From assembly GCA_040756575.1 (NCBI GenBank), contig JBFLYP010000011.1, forward strand, positions 1 through 64,000: 64,000 nucleotides of DNA, in the 5' to 3' direction. The DNA is from DTYU01 sp040756575 (GTDB taxonomy: Bacteria; Bacillota; Desulfotomaculia; Desulfotomaculales; Ammonificaceae). Under the pieces are notes generated by a model. That model made no database searches, was not told where the DNA came from, and saw only the letters and a program-made list of their open reading frames with translations. The position numbers and the translations under genes are program-made. Of this stretch, positions 40,839-48,412 are shown one piece after another. The first letter of the stretch is position 1. Each line of letters opens with the position of its first letter.

Positions 40839-41303
40839 ATGCAACGAATACTGTTTGTCTGTACCGGCAACACCTGCCGTTCGAGTATGGCGGAGGGAAT
40901 TTTTAAAAACCTGCTTGCCATGGAGGGTATAGAAGGCGTAGAAGTTGCTTCGGCCGGGATTTTTGCGTTGCCGGGTTCACCCGCTACTCCCGAAGCGGTG
41001 GATGCCCTGGCCGAGTGGGGAATTGACCTCGGCGGCCACAGGGCGCGGCTTTTAAGCCCGGAAATGGTTCACGAGGCTGACCTTATTCTCACCATGACAG
41101 CCCGCCATAAAGAGGCGGTACTGGAGATGGCTCCGAAAGCTGAGGGTAAGGTTTTCACCATTAACGAGTACGCCGGCTTTGCGGGGGACATTCCCGACCC
41201 GATCGGTAAACCGGTCTTCTTTTACCGGCAGTATGCAGAGGAGATTCGACGGCTTTGCCGGCTCGTTTTGGAGCGGTTTTTGGCGGAGCGCGAAAAAAAT
41301 TGA
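40839..41303 (+). CDS. ywlE: Low molecular weight protein phosphatase (protein-arginine phosphatase YwlE type)
   Basis: The 154-residue enzyme has the P-loop ILFVCTGNTCRSSMAEGIF at residues 4-22, with Cys9, Arg and the Thr in CTGNT that marks YwlE arginine phosphatases over tyrosine phosphatases. The catalytic DPIGKP lies near residue 120. YwlE removes phosphate from arginine placed by McsB. ATG 40839 uses the GGAGGA at the end of element copy B. Its genomic position before rpiB matches Bacillus ywlE. Confidence 0.92.
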   Translation: MQRILFVCTGNTCRSSMAEGIFKNLLAMEGIEGVEVASAGIFALPGSPATPEAVDALAEWGIDLGGHRARLLSPEMVHEADLILTMTARHKEAVLEMAPKAEGKVFTINEYAGFAGDIPDPIGKPVFFYRQYAEEIRRLCRLVLERFLAEREKN

Positions 41304-41494
41304 GGTTCCCGATAGGAAATGGTATTCTTGCGTAGAATATCCTTAGTCGGTACATCCATCTCCTTTAAAGAGGTACCTGCCTTTTTGCGGTAAGATTCAG
41401 TTATTTACAGCTACTTTGAATTTCACGGGAGTCCCCCATGCCGCTGTCAAGCGGCACCGCGAAGGATGAGATGGGGCGAAAGGGGGTAATCCGT

Positions 41495-41938
41495 TTGCGG
41501 TTAGCCATCGGTTCCGACCACGGCGGCTTCAGGTTGAAACAAGAAATAGTAAAGGTTTTAGGAGAAGAGGGTATAGAGTTCCGCGACTTCGGCACCTTTT
41601 CCTCCGAGTCCTGCGATTACCCCGATATCGCCGCAGCGGTGGCGGAAGCGGTTTCGAGAAAGGAGTTCGACAAGGGTATACTCGTCTGCGGCACCGGCAT
41701 AGGAGTTGCGATCACAGCCAACAAGGTGCCGGGCATCCGGGCCGCTTTGTGCCACGACACCTTTTCCGCGCGGATGTCACGGGAGCACAACGACGCGAAT
41801 ATTCTCGCGTTAGGCGAACGGGTGATCGGCCCCGGCTTGGCGGCGGATATCGTGCGCATCTGGTTAAAATCAGAATTTGCCGGCGGGCGGCACGGCAGGC
41901 GGGTCGAAAAGATCGCGGCTATAGAGAAGCGCTCATAA
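41495..41938 (+). CDS. rpiB: Ribose-5-phosphate isomerase B
   Basis: A 147-residue RpiB that interconverts ribose-5-phosphate and ribulose-5-phosphate. It has LAIGSDHGGFRLKQEIVKVL, DFGTFSSESCDYPDIAAAVAEAV, GILVCGTGIGVAITANKVPGIRAALCHDTFSARMSREHNDANILALGERVIG. The active-site Cys is in VCGTGIG and the base-type Asp/His in SDHGG. TTG 41495 follows AGGGGGTAA; the upstream in-frame extension to 41438 is probably not translated. It lies between ywlE and glyA as in Bacillus. Confidence 0.95.
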   Translation: MRLAIGSDHGGFRLKQEIVKVLGEEGIEFRDFGTFSSESCDYPDIAAAVAEAVSRKEFDKGILVCGTGIGVAITANKVPGIRAALCHDTFSARMSREHNDANILALGERVIGPGLAADIVRIWLKSEFAGGRHGRRVEKIAAIEKRS

Positions 41939-41970
41939 ATCGGAAATACTGGTTGTGGAGGGGAAGATAG

Positions 41971-43218
41971 GTGTTTTCAATGCGGCCTTTGGCCGAAGTC
42001 GACCCGGAGGTGTCGCGGGCCATCGAGCTGGAGCTTAAGCGGCAGCAAAATAAAATTGAAATGATCGCTTCAGAAAACTTCGTTAGCAGAGCGGTAATGG
42101 AGGCCCAGGGTTCTGTTCTCACGAATAAATACGCTGAAGGTTACCCGGGTCGGCGCTATTACGGGGGCTGTGAGTACGTCGATCAGGTGGAACGGCTGGC
42201 GGTTGAACGGGTACGGCAGCTTTTCGGTGCAGAGCATGCGAACGTCCAGCCCCATTCCGGCACACAGGCCAACTTTGCCGTATATTTCGCGTTTTTACAG
42301 CCCGGGGAGACCATCATGGGCATGGATCTGTCTCACGGCGGACACTTAACCCACGGGAGTCCCGTTAACCTTTCAGGTCAGTATTACCGCTTTGTCCCGT
42401 ACGGTGTGGACCCGGAAACCGGGCGCATCGACTACGAAGAGGTTGATTATATCGCGAGGAAGCACCGGCCGCGGCTCATCATCGGCGGGGCGAGCGCGTA
42501 CCCGCGCGAAATTGACTTCGAACGGATGCACCGGACGGCTAAAGAAGTAGGTGCATATTTTATGGTGGACATGGCGCATATTGCGGGTCTTGTGGCGACA
42601 GGCCTACACCAGAGCCCGGTACCGTGCGCCGACGTTATTACCTCCACTACGCACAAGACCCTCCGCGGCCCGCGCGGCGGTATTATCCTATGCCGTGAGT
42701 CATACGCCGCAGCTATAGACAAAGCCGTTTTCCCCGGGACGCAAGGGGGCCCGCTAATGCATGTGATAGCTGCGAAAGCGGTGGCTTTTGCGGAGGCGCT
42801 GCGCCCGGAGTTCAAAGCGTATCAGCAGCAGGTGGTCGAAAACGCGCGTGTTTTGGCCGAAGCGCTTAAAGGTTATGGATTTAAGCTTGTCTCGGACGGT
42901 ACGGACAACCATCTGATACTGATCGACCTCCGCAATAAAGGTATAACAGGTTTAGAAGCGGAGCTACTTCTGGAAGAGGTTAATATCACGGTGAACAAGA
43001 ATGCGGTGCCTTTTGACACCCAGTCCCCAAGGGTTACAAGCGGCATACGGTTGGGAACTCCTGCTGTGACGGCAAGGGGAATGGGGGCGGCGGCGATGAA
43101 GCAAGTTGCAGCTATTATCCATTATGCTCTCGATTGCAGGAAGGATAAGGGAATGAAAGAAAAGGCGCGGGAAATGACGGCGGATCTCTGCCGGCAGTAC
43201 CCGCTCTACCGGGAATAA
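41971..43218 (+). CDS. glyA: Serine hydroxymethyltransferase
   Basis: A 415-residue PLP enzyme converting serine plus tetrahydrofolate to glycine plus methylene-THF. Motifs: IEMIASENFVSRAVMEAQGSVLTNKYAEGYPGRRYYGGCEYVD, NVQPHSGTQANFAVY, MDLSHGGHLTHG, MVDMAHIAGLVATGLH, and the PLP lysine in TSTTHKTLRGPRGG. The C-terminus has NAVPFDTQSPRVTSGIRLGTPA. GTG 41971 with GTGGAGGGG upstream. The next gene starts on its stop codon. Confidence 0.97.
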   Translation: MFSMRPLAEVDPEVSRAIELELKRQQNKIEMIASENFVSRAVMEAQGSVLTNKYAEGYPGRRYYGGCEYVDQVERLAVERVRQLFGAEHANVQPHSGTQANFAVYFAFLQPGETIMGMDLSHGGHLTHGSPVNLSGQYYRFVPYGVDPETGRIDYEEVDYIARKHRPRLIIGGASAYPREIDFERMHRTAKEVGAYFMVDMAHIAGLVATGLHQSPVPCADVITSTTHKTLRGPRGGIILCRESYAAAIDKAVFPGTQGGPLMHVIAAKAVAFAEALRPEFKAYQQQVVENARVLAEALKGYGFKLVSDGTDNHLILIDLRNKGITGLEAELLLEEVNITVNKNAVPFDTQSPRVTSGIRLGTPAVTARGMGAAAMKQVAAIIHYALDCRKDKGMKEKAREMTADLCRQYPLYRE

Positions 43219-43706
43219 TGCGCCCTGACTGGGACGTTTATTTCATGACGGTGGCCAAAGTCGTTTCCACCCGTTCCACGTGCGTTCGGCGCCGTGTCGG
43301 GGCGATCATTGTAAAGGAGAAACGGATTTTATCTACCGGGTACAACGGTGCTCCCTCCGGGCTTGCACACTGTCTCGATATCGGCTGTCTCAGAGAGAAG
43401 CAGGGTGTCAGAAGCGGGGAGCGTCATGAGCTTTGCAGGGGGCTGCACGCCGAACAGAACGCCATATTGCAGGCCGCCGTCTACGGCGTAAGCATCGCGG
43501 GGGCAACCGTTTATACAACCCACCAGCCTTGCGTGCTATGTGCCAAAATGCTTGTTCAAGCTAAAATTGAGCGCGTTGTGTTCAGGGGCGATTACCCGGA
43601 TGCCCTTGCGCAAAATATCCTATCAGAAGCCGGAATAAGCATGGAGCGCTTTACAGGGGAGCTTTCTTTGCCGGGAGGGGGCGACGGCGATGGCGGTCAA
43701 GCATAA
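43218..43706 (+). CDS. dCMP deaminase (ComEB-like)
   Basis: The 162-residue deaminase makes dUMP from dCMP. It has RPDWDVYFMTVAKVVSTRSTCVRRRVGAIIVKEKRILSTGYNGAPSG, the zinc site GLHAEQNAILQAA (His and catalytic Glu), and THQPCVLCAKMLVQAKIERVVF (two Cys). The ATG overlaps the glyA stop by one base. With glyA, this is a folate and thymidylate-precursor grouping. In Bacillus upp follows glyA; here it is replaced. Confidence 0.92.
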   Translation: MRPDWDVYFMTVAKVVSTRSTCVRRRVGAIIVKEKRILSTGYNGAPSGLAHCLDIGCLREKQGVRSGERHELCRGLHAEQNAILQAAVYGVSIAGATVYTTHQPCVLCAKMLVQAKIERVVFRGDYPDALAQNILSEAGISMERFTGELSLPGGGDGDGGQA

Positions 43707-44007
43707 GGTGATCTCCTTGCCGCAGCTCAACCGTTTATCACCCACCCTCGAGTCCACCGCGCTGAAACTTATGGAGGAAGCGGGAGAACTGGCCCAGGCT
43801 ATCGGGAAGCTCCGGGGTCTCTCCGGTGAAGTCTGTGCCGAAGATACCCGCACGGTCATGGAAAAGGTGACCCGCGAGCTTTTGGATGTAGCCCAGACGG
43901 CGGTCTCAATGATGTTCGTCCTCGAGGAGTCTTACGGGATAGACATTGAGGCGGCACTCGACCAGCACGTGCAAAAGCTAAAGGCCAAAGGGTACCTTTC
44001 CCTATGA
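43690..44007 (+). CDS. MazG-like nucleotide pyrophosphohydrolase
   Basis: A 105-residue all-helical NTP-PPase. The metal-binding helices are ALKLMEEAGELAQAIGKLRG (EExxE) and VTRELLDVAQTAVSMMFVLEE (ExxD), the MazG pattern. It likely removes unwanted NTPs or dNTPs, in keeping with the dCMP deaminase it overlaps by 17 bp. The start ATG 43690 is inside the upstream gene. It is a single short MazG unit, not the two-domain housekeeping MazG. Confidence 0.87.
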   Translation: MAVKHKVISLPQLNRLSPTLESTALKLMEEAGELAQAIGKLRGLSGEVCAEDTRTVMEKVTRELLDVAQTAVSMMFVLEESYGIDIEAALDQHVQKLKAKGYLSL

Positions 44008-45215
44008 GGAAGACGCCCCGAAACATCCTCATCGTTTTTGGCACCCGGCCGGAAGCCATAAAAATGGCGCCTGTAATTCAGGTGCTTCGTTCTTCCCCCG
44101 ATCTTTTCCAGGTCGCCGTGGCGGTTACAGCCCAGCACCGGGAGATGCTGGACCAGGTGCTTGACCTTTTCGGTATTACCCCCGATTTTGACCTTGATAT
44201 TATGCAGGAAGGACAGACTCTCTTCGAGGTAACCACCCGGGCGCTCACGGGGCTTGAAAAGGTTCTCAAGGAGGTTCGCCCCGACATCGTTCTGGTTCAC
44301 GGCGACACGACCACAACATTTGCTGCTGCTTTGGCGGCGTTTTACCGCCGAATTCCCGTGGGCCACGTCGAAGCAGGGCTGCGTACCGGTGATAAGTACG
44401 CGCCTTATCCCGAGGAAATGAACCGGCACCTGGCGGGGGTGCTGGCCGACATCCATTTCGCGCCGACGGCGCGGGCGCGCGCTGCGCTGCTGCGGGAAGG
44501 AGTTGACCCGGAGAGCATCTACGTCACCGGGAATACGGTTATCGATGCGCTACACCAGGTAGTGCGCCCGGACTATACGTTTCGTGAGCCGGTAATAGCG
44601 CAGGCGGTAAATAGCGGCCGCCGGTTGATCCTGGTGACCACACACCGCCGTGAGAACTGGGGTGAGCCGCTCGTTAATGCTTATAAGGCACTAAAACGCA
44701 CAATTGTGAATCACCCTGACATGGCGATGGTGTTTCCGGTCCATAAAAACCCGCTTGTTCGACAGGCGGCTGCGGAGATCTTAGGGAAGTGCCCGCGTGT
44801 ATACCTTACGGAACCGCTTTCATACGTGGAGTTTGCCAACTTGATGGCGAAGAGCTTCATTGTGGTTACAGACTCGGGCGGTTTACAGGAAGAGGCTCCG
44901 GCGTTAGGCAAACCGGTCTTGGTTTTACGGGACGTTACCGAGCGGCCGGAGGCAGTGGAAGCCGGAACAGTGTTAATCGTGGGCACGGATGAAGAGCGGA
45001 TTTTTGCAGGAGTTGAAAGGCTCCTCAAGAACGCCGCTTTTTATAAACGTATGGCTACGGCGGTGAATCCATACGGTGACGGGCGGGCCGCGGCCAGGAT
45101 TAAGTCCGGGCTCCTTCACTATCTCGGAGAAGGGCCCCGGCCCGCGGAGTTTCACCCCGAAAGTTCTGACGGGAACAAGGGTTTTGAGGGCCAACCGTCA
45201 AAAGAAAAATTTTAA
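44004..45215 (+). CDS. wecB: UDP-N-acetylglucosamine 2-epimerase (non-hydrolysing)
   Basis: A 403-residue epimerase making UDP-ManNAc for wall polymers. It has NILIVFGTRPEAIKMAPVIQVL, TAQHREMLDQVLDLFGI, VLVHGDTTTTFAAALAAFYRRIPVGHVEAGLRTGDKYAPYPEEMNR, VTGNTVIDAL, TTHRRENWGEPL, and TDSGGLQEEAPALGKPVLVLRDVTERPE. ATG overlaps the mazG-like stop. The gene precedes the ATP synthase operon as mnaA does in Bacillus. The C-terminal 25 residues are low-complexity. Confidence 0.96.
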   Translation: MRKTPRNILIVFGTRPEAIKMAPVIQVLRSSPDLFQVAVAVTAQHREMLDQVLDLFGITPDFDLDIMQEGQTLFEVTTRALTGLEKVLKEVRPDIVLVHGDTTTTFAAALAAFYRRIPVGHVEAGLRTGDKYAPYPEEMNRHLAGVLADIHFAPTARARAALLREGVDPESIYVTGNTVIDALHQVVRPDYTFREPVIAQAVNSGRRLILVTTHRRENWGEPLVNAYKALKRTIVNHPDMAMVFPVHKNPLVRQAAAEILGKCPRVYLTEPLSYVEFANLMAKSFIVVTDSGGLQEEAPALGKPVLVLRDVTERPEAVEAGTVLIVGTDEERIFAGVERLLKNAAFYKRMATAVNPYGDGRAAARIKSGLLHYLGEGPRPAEFHPESSDGNKGFEGQPSKEKF

Positions 45216-45381
45216 AAAAGCGTAGGTGAAATTGTATTTTTCGGCAGGAATATTTCTCATGGCGTAGAAAATATACTGGACAGAATAAACCTTATTTGGT
45301 TAACAAAAGAGTGCAAAAACCCCCGAGCTTGTAAATTCGGGAACAATAAAGGACAATCGGTAACGGAGGACAAATGCCGTT

Positions 45382-45642
45382 GTGGCCAGGGATACAGGAT
45401 GGGGTCGGGTTTTGCAGGTTTTTGCTCTGGCTTCAAGCATAAGCGTCCAGTTTGCAGTCTCTGTGGTAGTCGGCTGGTGGATCGGGCACTTCTTTGACAG
45501 ACGGCTTCATCTTGAAACGCCGTGGTTAGGCGTCGGAGGATTACTGTTGGGTGTCGGAGCGGGCATTTATGGAATTATTCGTTTGACGGGGCGTTTTTCC
45601 TGCAGCAAAGAAAATAAGAAAAATAGCAATAAACAGAAATAG
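45382..45642 (+). CDS. atpZ: AtpZ-like small membrane protein of the ATP synthase operon
   Basis: An 86-residue protein with two membrane helices (VLQVFALASSISVQFAVSVVVGWWIGHFFD and WLGVGGLLLGVGAGIYGIIRL) separated by a short loop, the AtpZ/F0F1-associated layout, plus a Lys/Asn-rich tail. Relatives are linked to Mg or Ca transport or to Fo assembly. GTG 45382 lies eleven bases after GGAGGA. A better-spaced ATG at 45374 opens a different frame of 22 codons across this start, so an upstream peptide may modulate translation. A short hairpin (CCCGA/TCGGG) lies at 45322-45341. Confidence 0.8.
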   Translation: MARDTGWGRVLQVFALASSISVQFAVSVVVGWWIGHFFDRRLHLETPWLGVGGLLLGVGAGIYGIIRLTGRFSCSKENKKNSNKQK

Positions 45643-45667
45643 TTTGCGTGCCGGAGTGATAGGTTAG

Positions 45668-46075
45668 GTGGGTTGGTTTTTGGGAGAGTTTGAAAGGTTT
45701 ACCGGTAGGATAATCCGCGAGGCCATTTGGATCCTGGTAGTTTTATTGGCGGTGTTGCCGTGGTATCCGCGGAACCCGCTGCTTGCCGGTTTTGCCTTGG
45801 GCTTGGCCGTCAGCATCCTCAACGGTTTCTTTCTCACCCTCAGAATGCGGAAAATGCTCTTACTTATGCCTTACGGCTCCGACCGCGCCAAAATATTCGT
45901 TCAGGTGGGAATGGTCAGCCGTTGGGGTTTGATCTTTGCGGTGCTTTATTTTGCAGTGAAGACGGGTTGGTTTAATCTTGCTGCCGTGTTAGGCGGGTTG
46001 TTGGTAGTGCCCGTCTTCAGTGTTTGTGAGGCGATAAGGGCCCTTATTTGCAGCCGTGTAGAAGCCGGCGCATAA
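45668..46075 (+). CDS. atpI: ATP synthase subunit I
   Basis: A 135-residue protein with four hydrophobic segments: REAIWILVVLLAVLPWYP, PLLAGFALGLAVSILNGFFLTLRM, MVSRWGLIFAVLYFAVKTG and LAAVLGGLLVVPVFSVCEAI. This is the AtpI (Fo assembly, c-ring chaperone) pattern. GTG 45668 follows GATAGGTTAGG. It precedes atpB as in other Firmicutes. Sequence conservation in this family is low, so the name rests partly on position. Confidence 0.85.
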   Translation: MGWFLGEFERFTGRIIREAIWILVVLLAVLPWYPRNPLLAGFALGLAVSILNGFFLTLRMRKMLLLMPYGSDRAKIFVQVGMVSRWGLIFAVLYFAVKTGWFNLAAVLGGLLVVPVFSVCEAIRALICSRVEAGA

Positions 46076-46116
46076 GGGCTTCTTTGTTTTCCAGTCGGTT
46101 AAGAAAGGGGGTGAGT

Positions 46117-46935
46117 GTGGTTTTGGAGGTAACGAGGCGTAAAAGAATTCTTTTCTTCGGGTTGCTGCTGATTTTCATGGTTTTCGTTGCTTCCGGTTGC
46201 GGCGAAGGTTTCGACCTTCACCATACCGAGAAAGAGTTAAATACCTGGGGTTTTCCCATGGAACCGACCACTGTTAATATTGCCGGTTATGACGTCAAGC
46301 TGAACCTTGGCACGATTTATTACACCTGGATAGCGATGGCGCTCACATTGCTTCTCGGCCTTGCTGCAGCCAGGGGATGTACTATCCGGACTCCGTCCAA
46401 GCTGGCTTCCATGATAGAAATGATCTTCGACTTTCTGAAGGGGCAGCTCTATGACAGCATGGGTGAGAAGAAAGGCCGGGGGCTTTACCTACTCATCCTT
46501 ACCTATTTCATTTTCATTTTAGTATGCAATTTGATGGGTCTGGTGCCTACGCTGGTAGCCCCGACAGGCGATATTAATACCACCTTGGGGCTGGCCTTGA
46601 TCACCTTTGTCTTGATCTACGTTTGGGGGCTCAGGTATACCGGGCCTAAGATGTTCAAGCATTACGTAATGCCGATACCGCTTCTGCCGATCATCGAAGA
46701 CTTCGCCAAACCGATCACGCTTGCATTCCGACTTTTCGGCAACATGAAGGGCAAACACATCATGACGGTGGCGCTGTTAGGCCTCATTACCGGCGCTGCG
46801 GAGTACTGCGGCGGATTCCTGGCTTCGGTTATCTGGCTTGCTTTTGGTATATTTGTTTCGGCAATCCAGGCATTTGTATTCACAGTGTTAAGTATCGCTT
46901 ACATCTCAATGGTTGTAAGTGAGGATCACCATTAA
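46117..46935 (+). CDS. atpB: ATP synthase Fo subunit a
   Basis: A 272-residue subunit a, which forms the proton or sodium half-channels. The essential Arg is in ITLAFRLFGNMKGKHIM. Other marks are YYTWIAMALTLLLGLAAARG, FILVCNLMGLVPTLVAPTGDINTTLGLALITF and AFVFTVLSIAYISMVV. The N-terminus is odd: basic RRKRIL, a hydrophobic stretch FFGLLLIFMVFVASGCG, and a lipobox-like VASGC, as in a lipoprotein signal. GTG 46117 follows AAAGGGGGTGA; GTG 46111 overlaps that site. Second structural gene of a complete atp operon. Confidence 0.95.
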   Translation: MVLEVTRRKRILFFGLLLIFMVFVASGCGEGFDLHHTEKELNTWGFPMEPTTVNIAGYDVKLNLGTIYYTWIAMALTLLLGLAAARGCTIRTPSKLASMIEMIFDFLKGQLYDSMGEKKGRGLYLLILTYFIFILVCNLMGLVPTLVAPTGDINTTLGLALITFVLIYVWGLRYTGPKMFKHYVMPIPLLPIIEDFAKPITLAFRLFGNMKGKHIMTVALLGLITGAAEYCGGFLASVIWLAFGIFVSAIQAFVFTVLSIAYISMVVSEDHH

Positions 46936-46971
46936 CCAAGAAACATCTTTGAGGAGAAGGGAGGGAAAGTG

Positions 46972-47208
46972 ATGGAGGTTGGTGCCGGTGCAGCTTTAGG
47001 TATGGCTCTTGCTGCCGGGCTCGGTGCTCTCGGCGCTGCTATTGGTGACGGTATCGCTACCGGTAAATGCTTGGAGGGTACTGCCCGCCAGCCGGAGTTG
47101 CGGGGTCAGCTCATGACCATTATGTTCATCGGCGTGGGCTTAATCGAGTCAATTCCGATTATTGCCGTGGTTGTGGCGTTCATGCTCATGGGTAAGATCG
47201 GTCACTAA
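46972..47208 (+). CDS. atpE: ATP synthase Fo subunit c
   Basis: A 78-residue c-ring subunit with two membrane helices around the polar loop ARQPELRG. The ion-carrying acid is Glu59 in GVGLIESIPII. Helix 1 has Asp26 (GAAIGDGIATG) at the position of the Na-binding Gln32 of Ilyobacter, and Ser60 follows Glu59 as in Na-type rings, but Thr67 and Tyr70 equivalents are Ile. The coupling ion is therefore uncertain. ATG 46972 follows GGGAGGGAAAG. A 15-bp hairpin lies between it and atpF. Confidence 0.96.
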   Translation: MEVGAGAALGMALAAGLGALGAAIGDGIATGKCLEGTARQPELRGQLMTIMFIGVGLIESIPIIAVVVAFMLMGKIGH

Positions 47209-47297
47209 TTGACTCATTCGCAAGGATTTTTAAGACAGTTACGGGTTTCGTTTACAGGGTTACAGGCTTGAAAAACTATGTCATTAATTGAAATTGG

Positions 47298-47332
47298 AGC
47301 AGGTTTTAGCCGTCGAGCGGCTGAAACCTGCT
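47298..47332 (+). promoter_or_regulatory. Strong hairpin between atpE and atpF
   Basis: AGCAGGTTTTAGCCG (47298-47312) pairs with CGGCTGAAACCTGCT (47318-47332), 15 bp with one G-U, then ACCGAACCCTTTTT. It could protect the atpE message or cause partial termination, helping the high c:b ratio. Confidence 0.6.
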
Positions 47333-47366
47333 ACCGAACCCTTTTTGCGGAAGGAGGGAAAACCCG

Positions 47367-47855
47367 GTGGTAGAGATTAATGGAACGCTGCTTGTCCAGA
47401 TTTTTCATTTCCTCCTCTTGCTGGTCCTTCTCCGCCTTGTGGCCTATAAGCCGATCTTGAAGGTATTAGAAGAACGCCAGAAGTATGTGGCTTCTAATAT
47501 TGAACAGGCAGAGAGGCAGCGGGCGGATGCGGAGAAGATCAAGGCGGACTTAGAGGCGGAGATGCGCCGCACCCGCGAGGAGGCCCAGAAGATTATCGAA
47601 CGGGCTACCAAGGCCAGCGAGGAGCAGGCGCAGGCCATCATGGAAGCGGCGAAAGAAGAGGCGGCCCGTCTCAAAGAGGGAGCGCTGGCGGACATCGAAA
47701 GAGAGAAAGATAAGGCCTTGGCTGAGCTTAAGGATCAGGTTGCGAGTATGGCTGTTCTGGTCGCCAGCAAAGTGATCCGGGATGGTTTGACGGCCGATAT
47801 GCAGGAAAGGCTCATCAAGGATGCCGTTAGTGAGGTGAAGAATCTGCCATGCTAA
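47367..47855 (+). CDS. atpF: ATP synthase Fo subunit b
   Basis: A 162-residue subunit b, the peripheral stalk. One N-terminal membrane helix (TLLVQIFHFLLLLVLLRLVAY) is followed by KPILKVLEERQKYVASNIEQAERQRADAEKIKADLEAEM and a long Ala/Glu/Lys coiled coil. GTG 47367 follows GGAAGGAGGG. The 3' end overlaps atpH by 7 bp. Normal length. Confidence 0.96.
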   Translation: MVEINGTLLVQIFHFLLLLVLLRLVAYKPILKVLEERQKYVASNIEQAERQRADAEKIKADLEAEMRRTREEAQKIIERATKASEEQAQAIMEAAKEEAARLKEGALADIEREKDKALAELKDQVASMAVLVASKVIRDGLTADMQERLIKDAVSEVKNLPC

Positions 47856-48397
47856 AAGGCGCGGTAGCCGAACGTTACGCTGGAGCGCTGTTCAGCGTAG
47901 CGCAGGAAAAGGGCCTCATGGATGAGATCGAACAGGAACTCAAAGACATACTGGAGGCTTTGGATGCTTCACCGGACTTTCGGCGGGTGTTTTATCATCC
48001 TCAGGTTTCTACCTCTCTCAAGAAGCAGATCATCAAAGAGGCTTTTGGCGCTGAAGTGAAAGAGTTGACCTTGAACTTTATAAATGTTATTTTAGATGCC
48101 CGGCGGGAGGCCTTTTTCAAGGATGTTGTCAACGAGTACACCCGCTTGGTTAACGAAACAAGGAATGTTGTTGAAGTCAAGATCACGTCAGCGGTGGAGG
48201 TGCCGTTTGATTCTAAGGATAACCTGGTGGAAGCCCTTTCCAAGGTTACGGGCAAGGATGTCCGGGTTGAGTACGAGCTGAAACCGGAAATCCTGGGCGG
48301 CCTCATCATCCGCATCGGTAACCGGGTTATCGATTCGAGCATTGTGCGGCAGCTCGAGCGCCTGAGAGAACAGATCCGCGAAATTCGAGTTGGATAG
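47849..48397 (+). CDS. atpH: ATP synthase F1 subunit delta
   Basis: A 182-residue OSCP/delta subunit linking the stalk to the top of F1. N-terminal helical domain: AVAERYAGALFSVAQEKGLMDEIEQEL. C-terminal part: VVEVKITSAVEVPFDSKDNLVEALSKVTGKDVRVEYELKPEILGGLIIRIGNRVIDSSIVRQLERL, the family signature. It starts inside atpF and precedes atpA by 15 bp. Confidence 0.96.
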   Translation: MLKGAVAERYAGALFSVAQEKGLMDEIEQELKDILEALDASPDFRRVFYHPQVSTSLKKQIIKEAFGAEVKELTLNFINVILDARREAFFKDVVNEYTRLVNETRNVVEVKITSAVEVPFDSKDNLVEALSKVTGKDVRVEYELKPEILGGLIIRIGNRVIDSSIVRQLERLREQIREIRVG

Positions 48398-48412
48398 GGG
48401 TGACAGAAGAAA

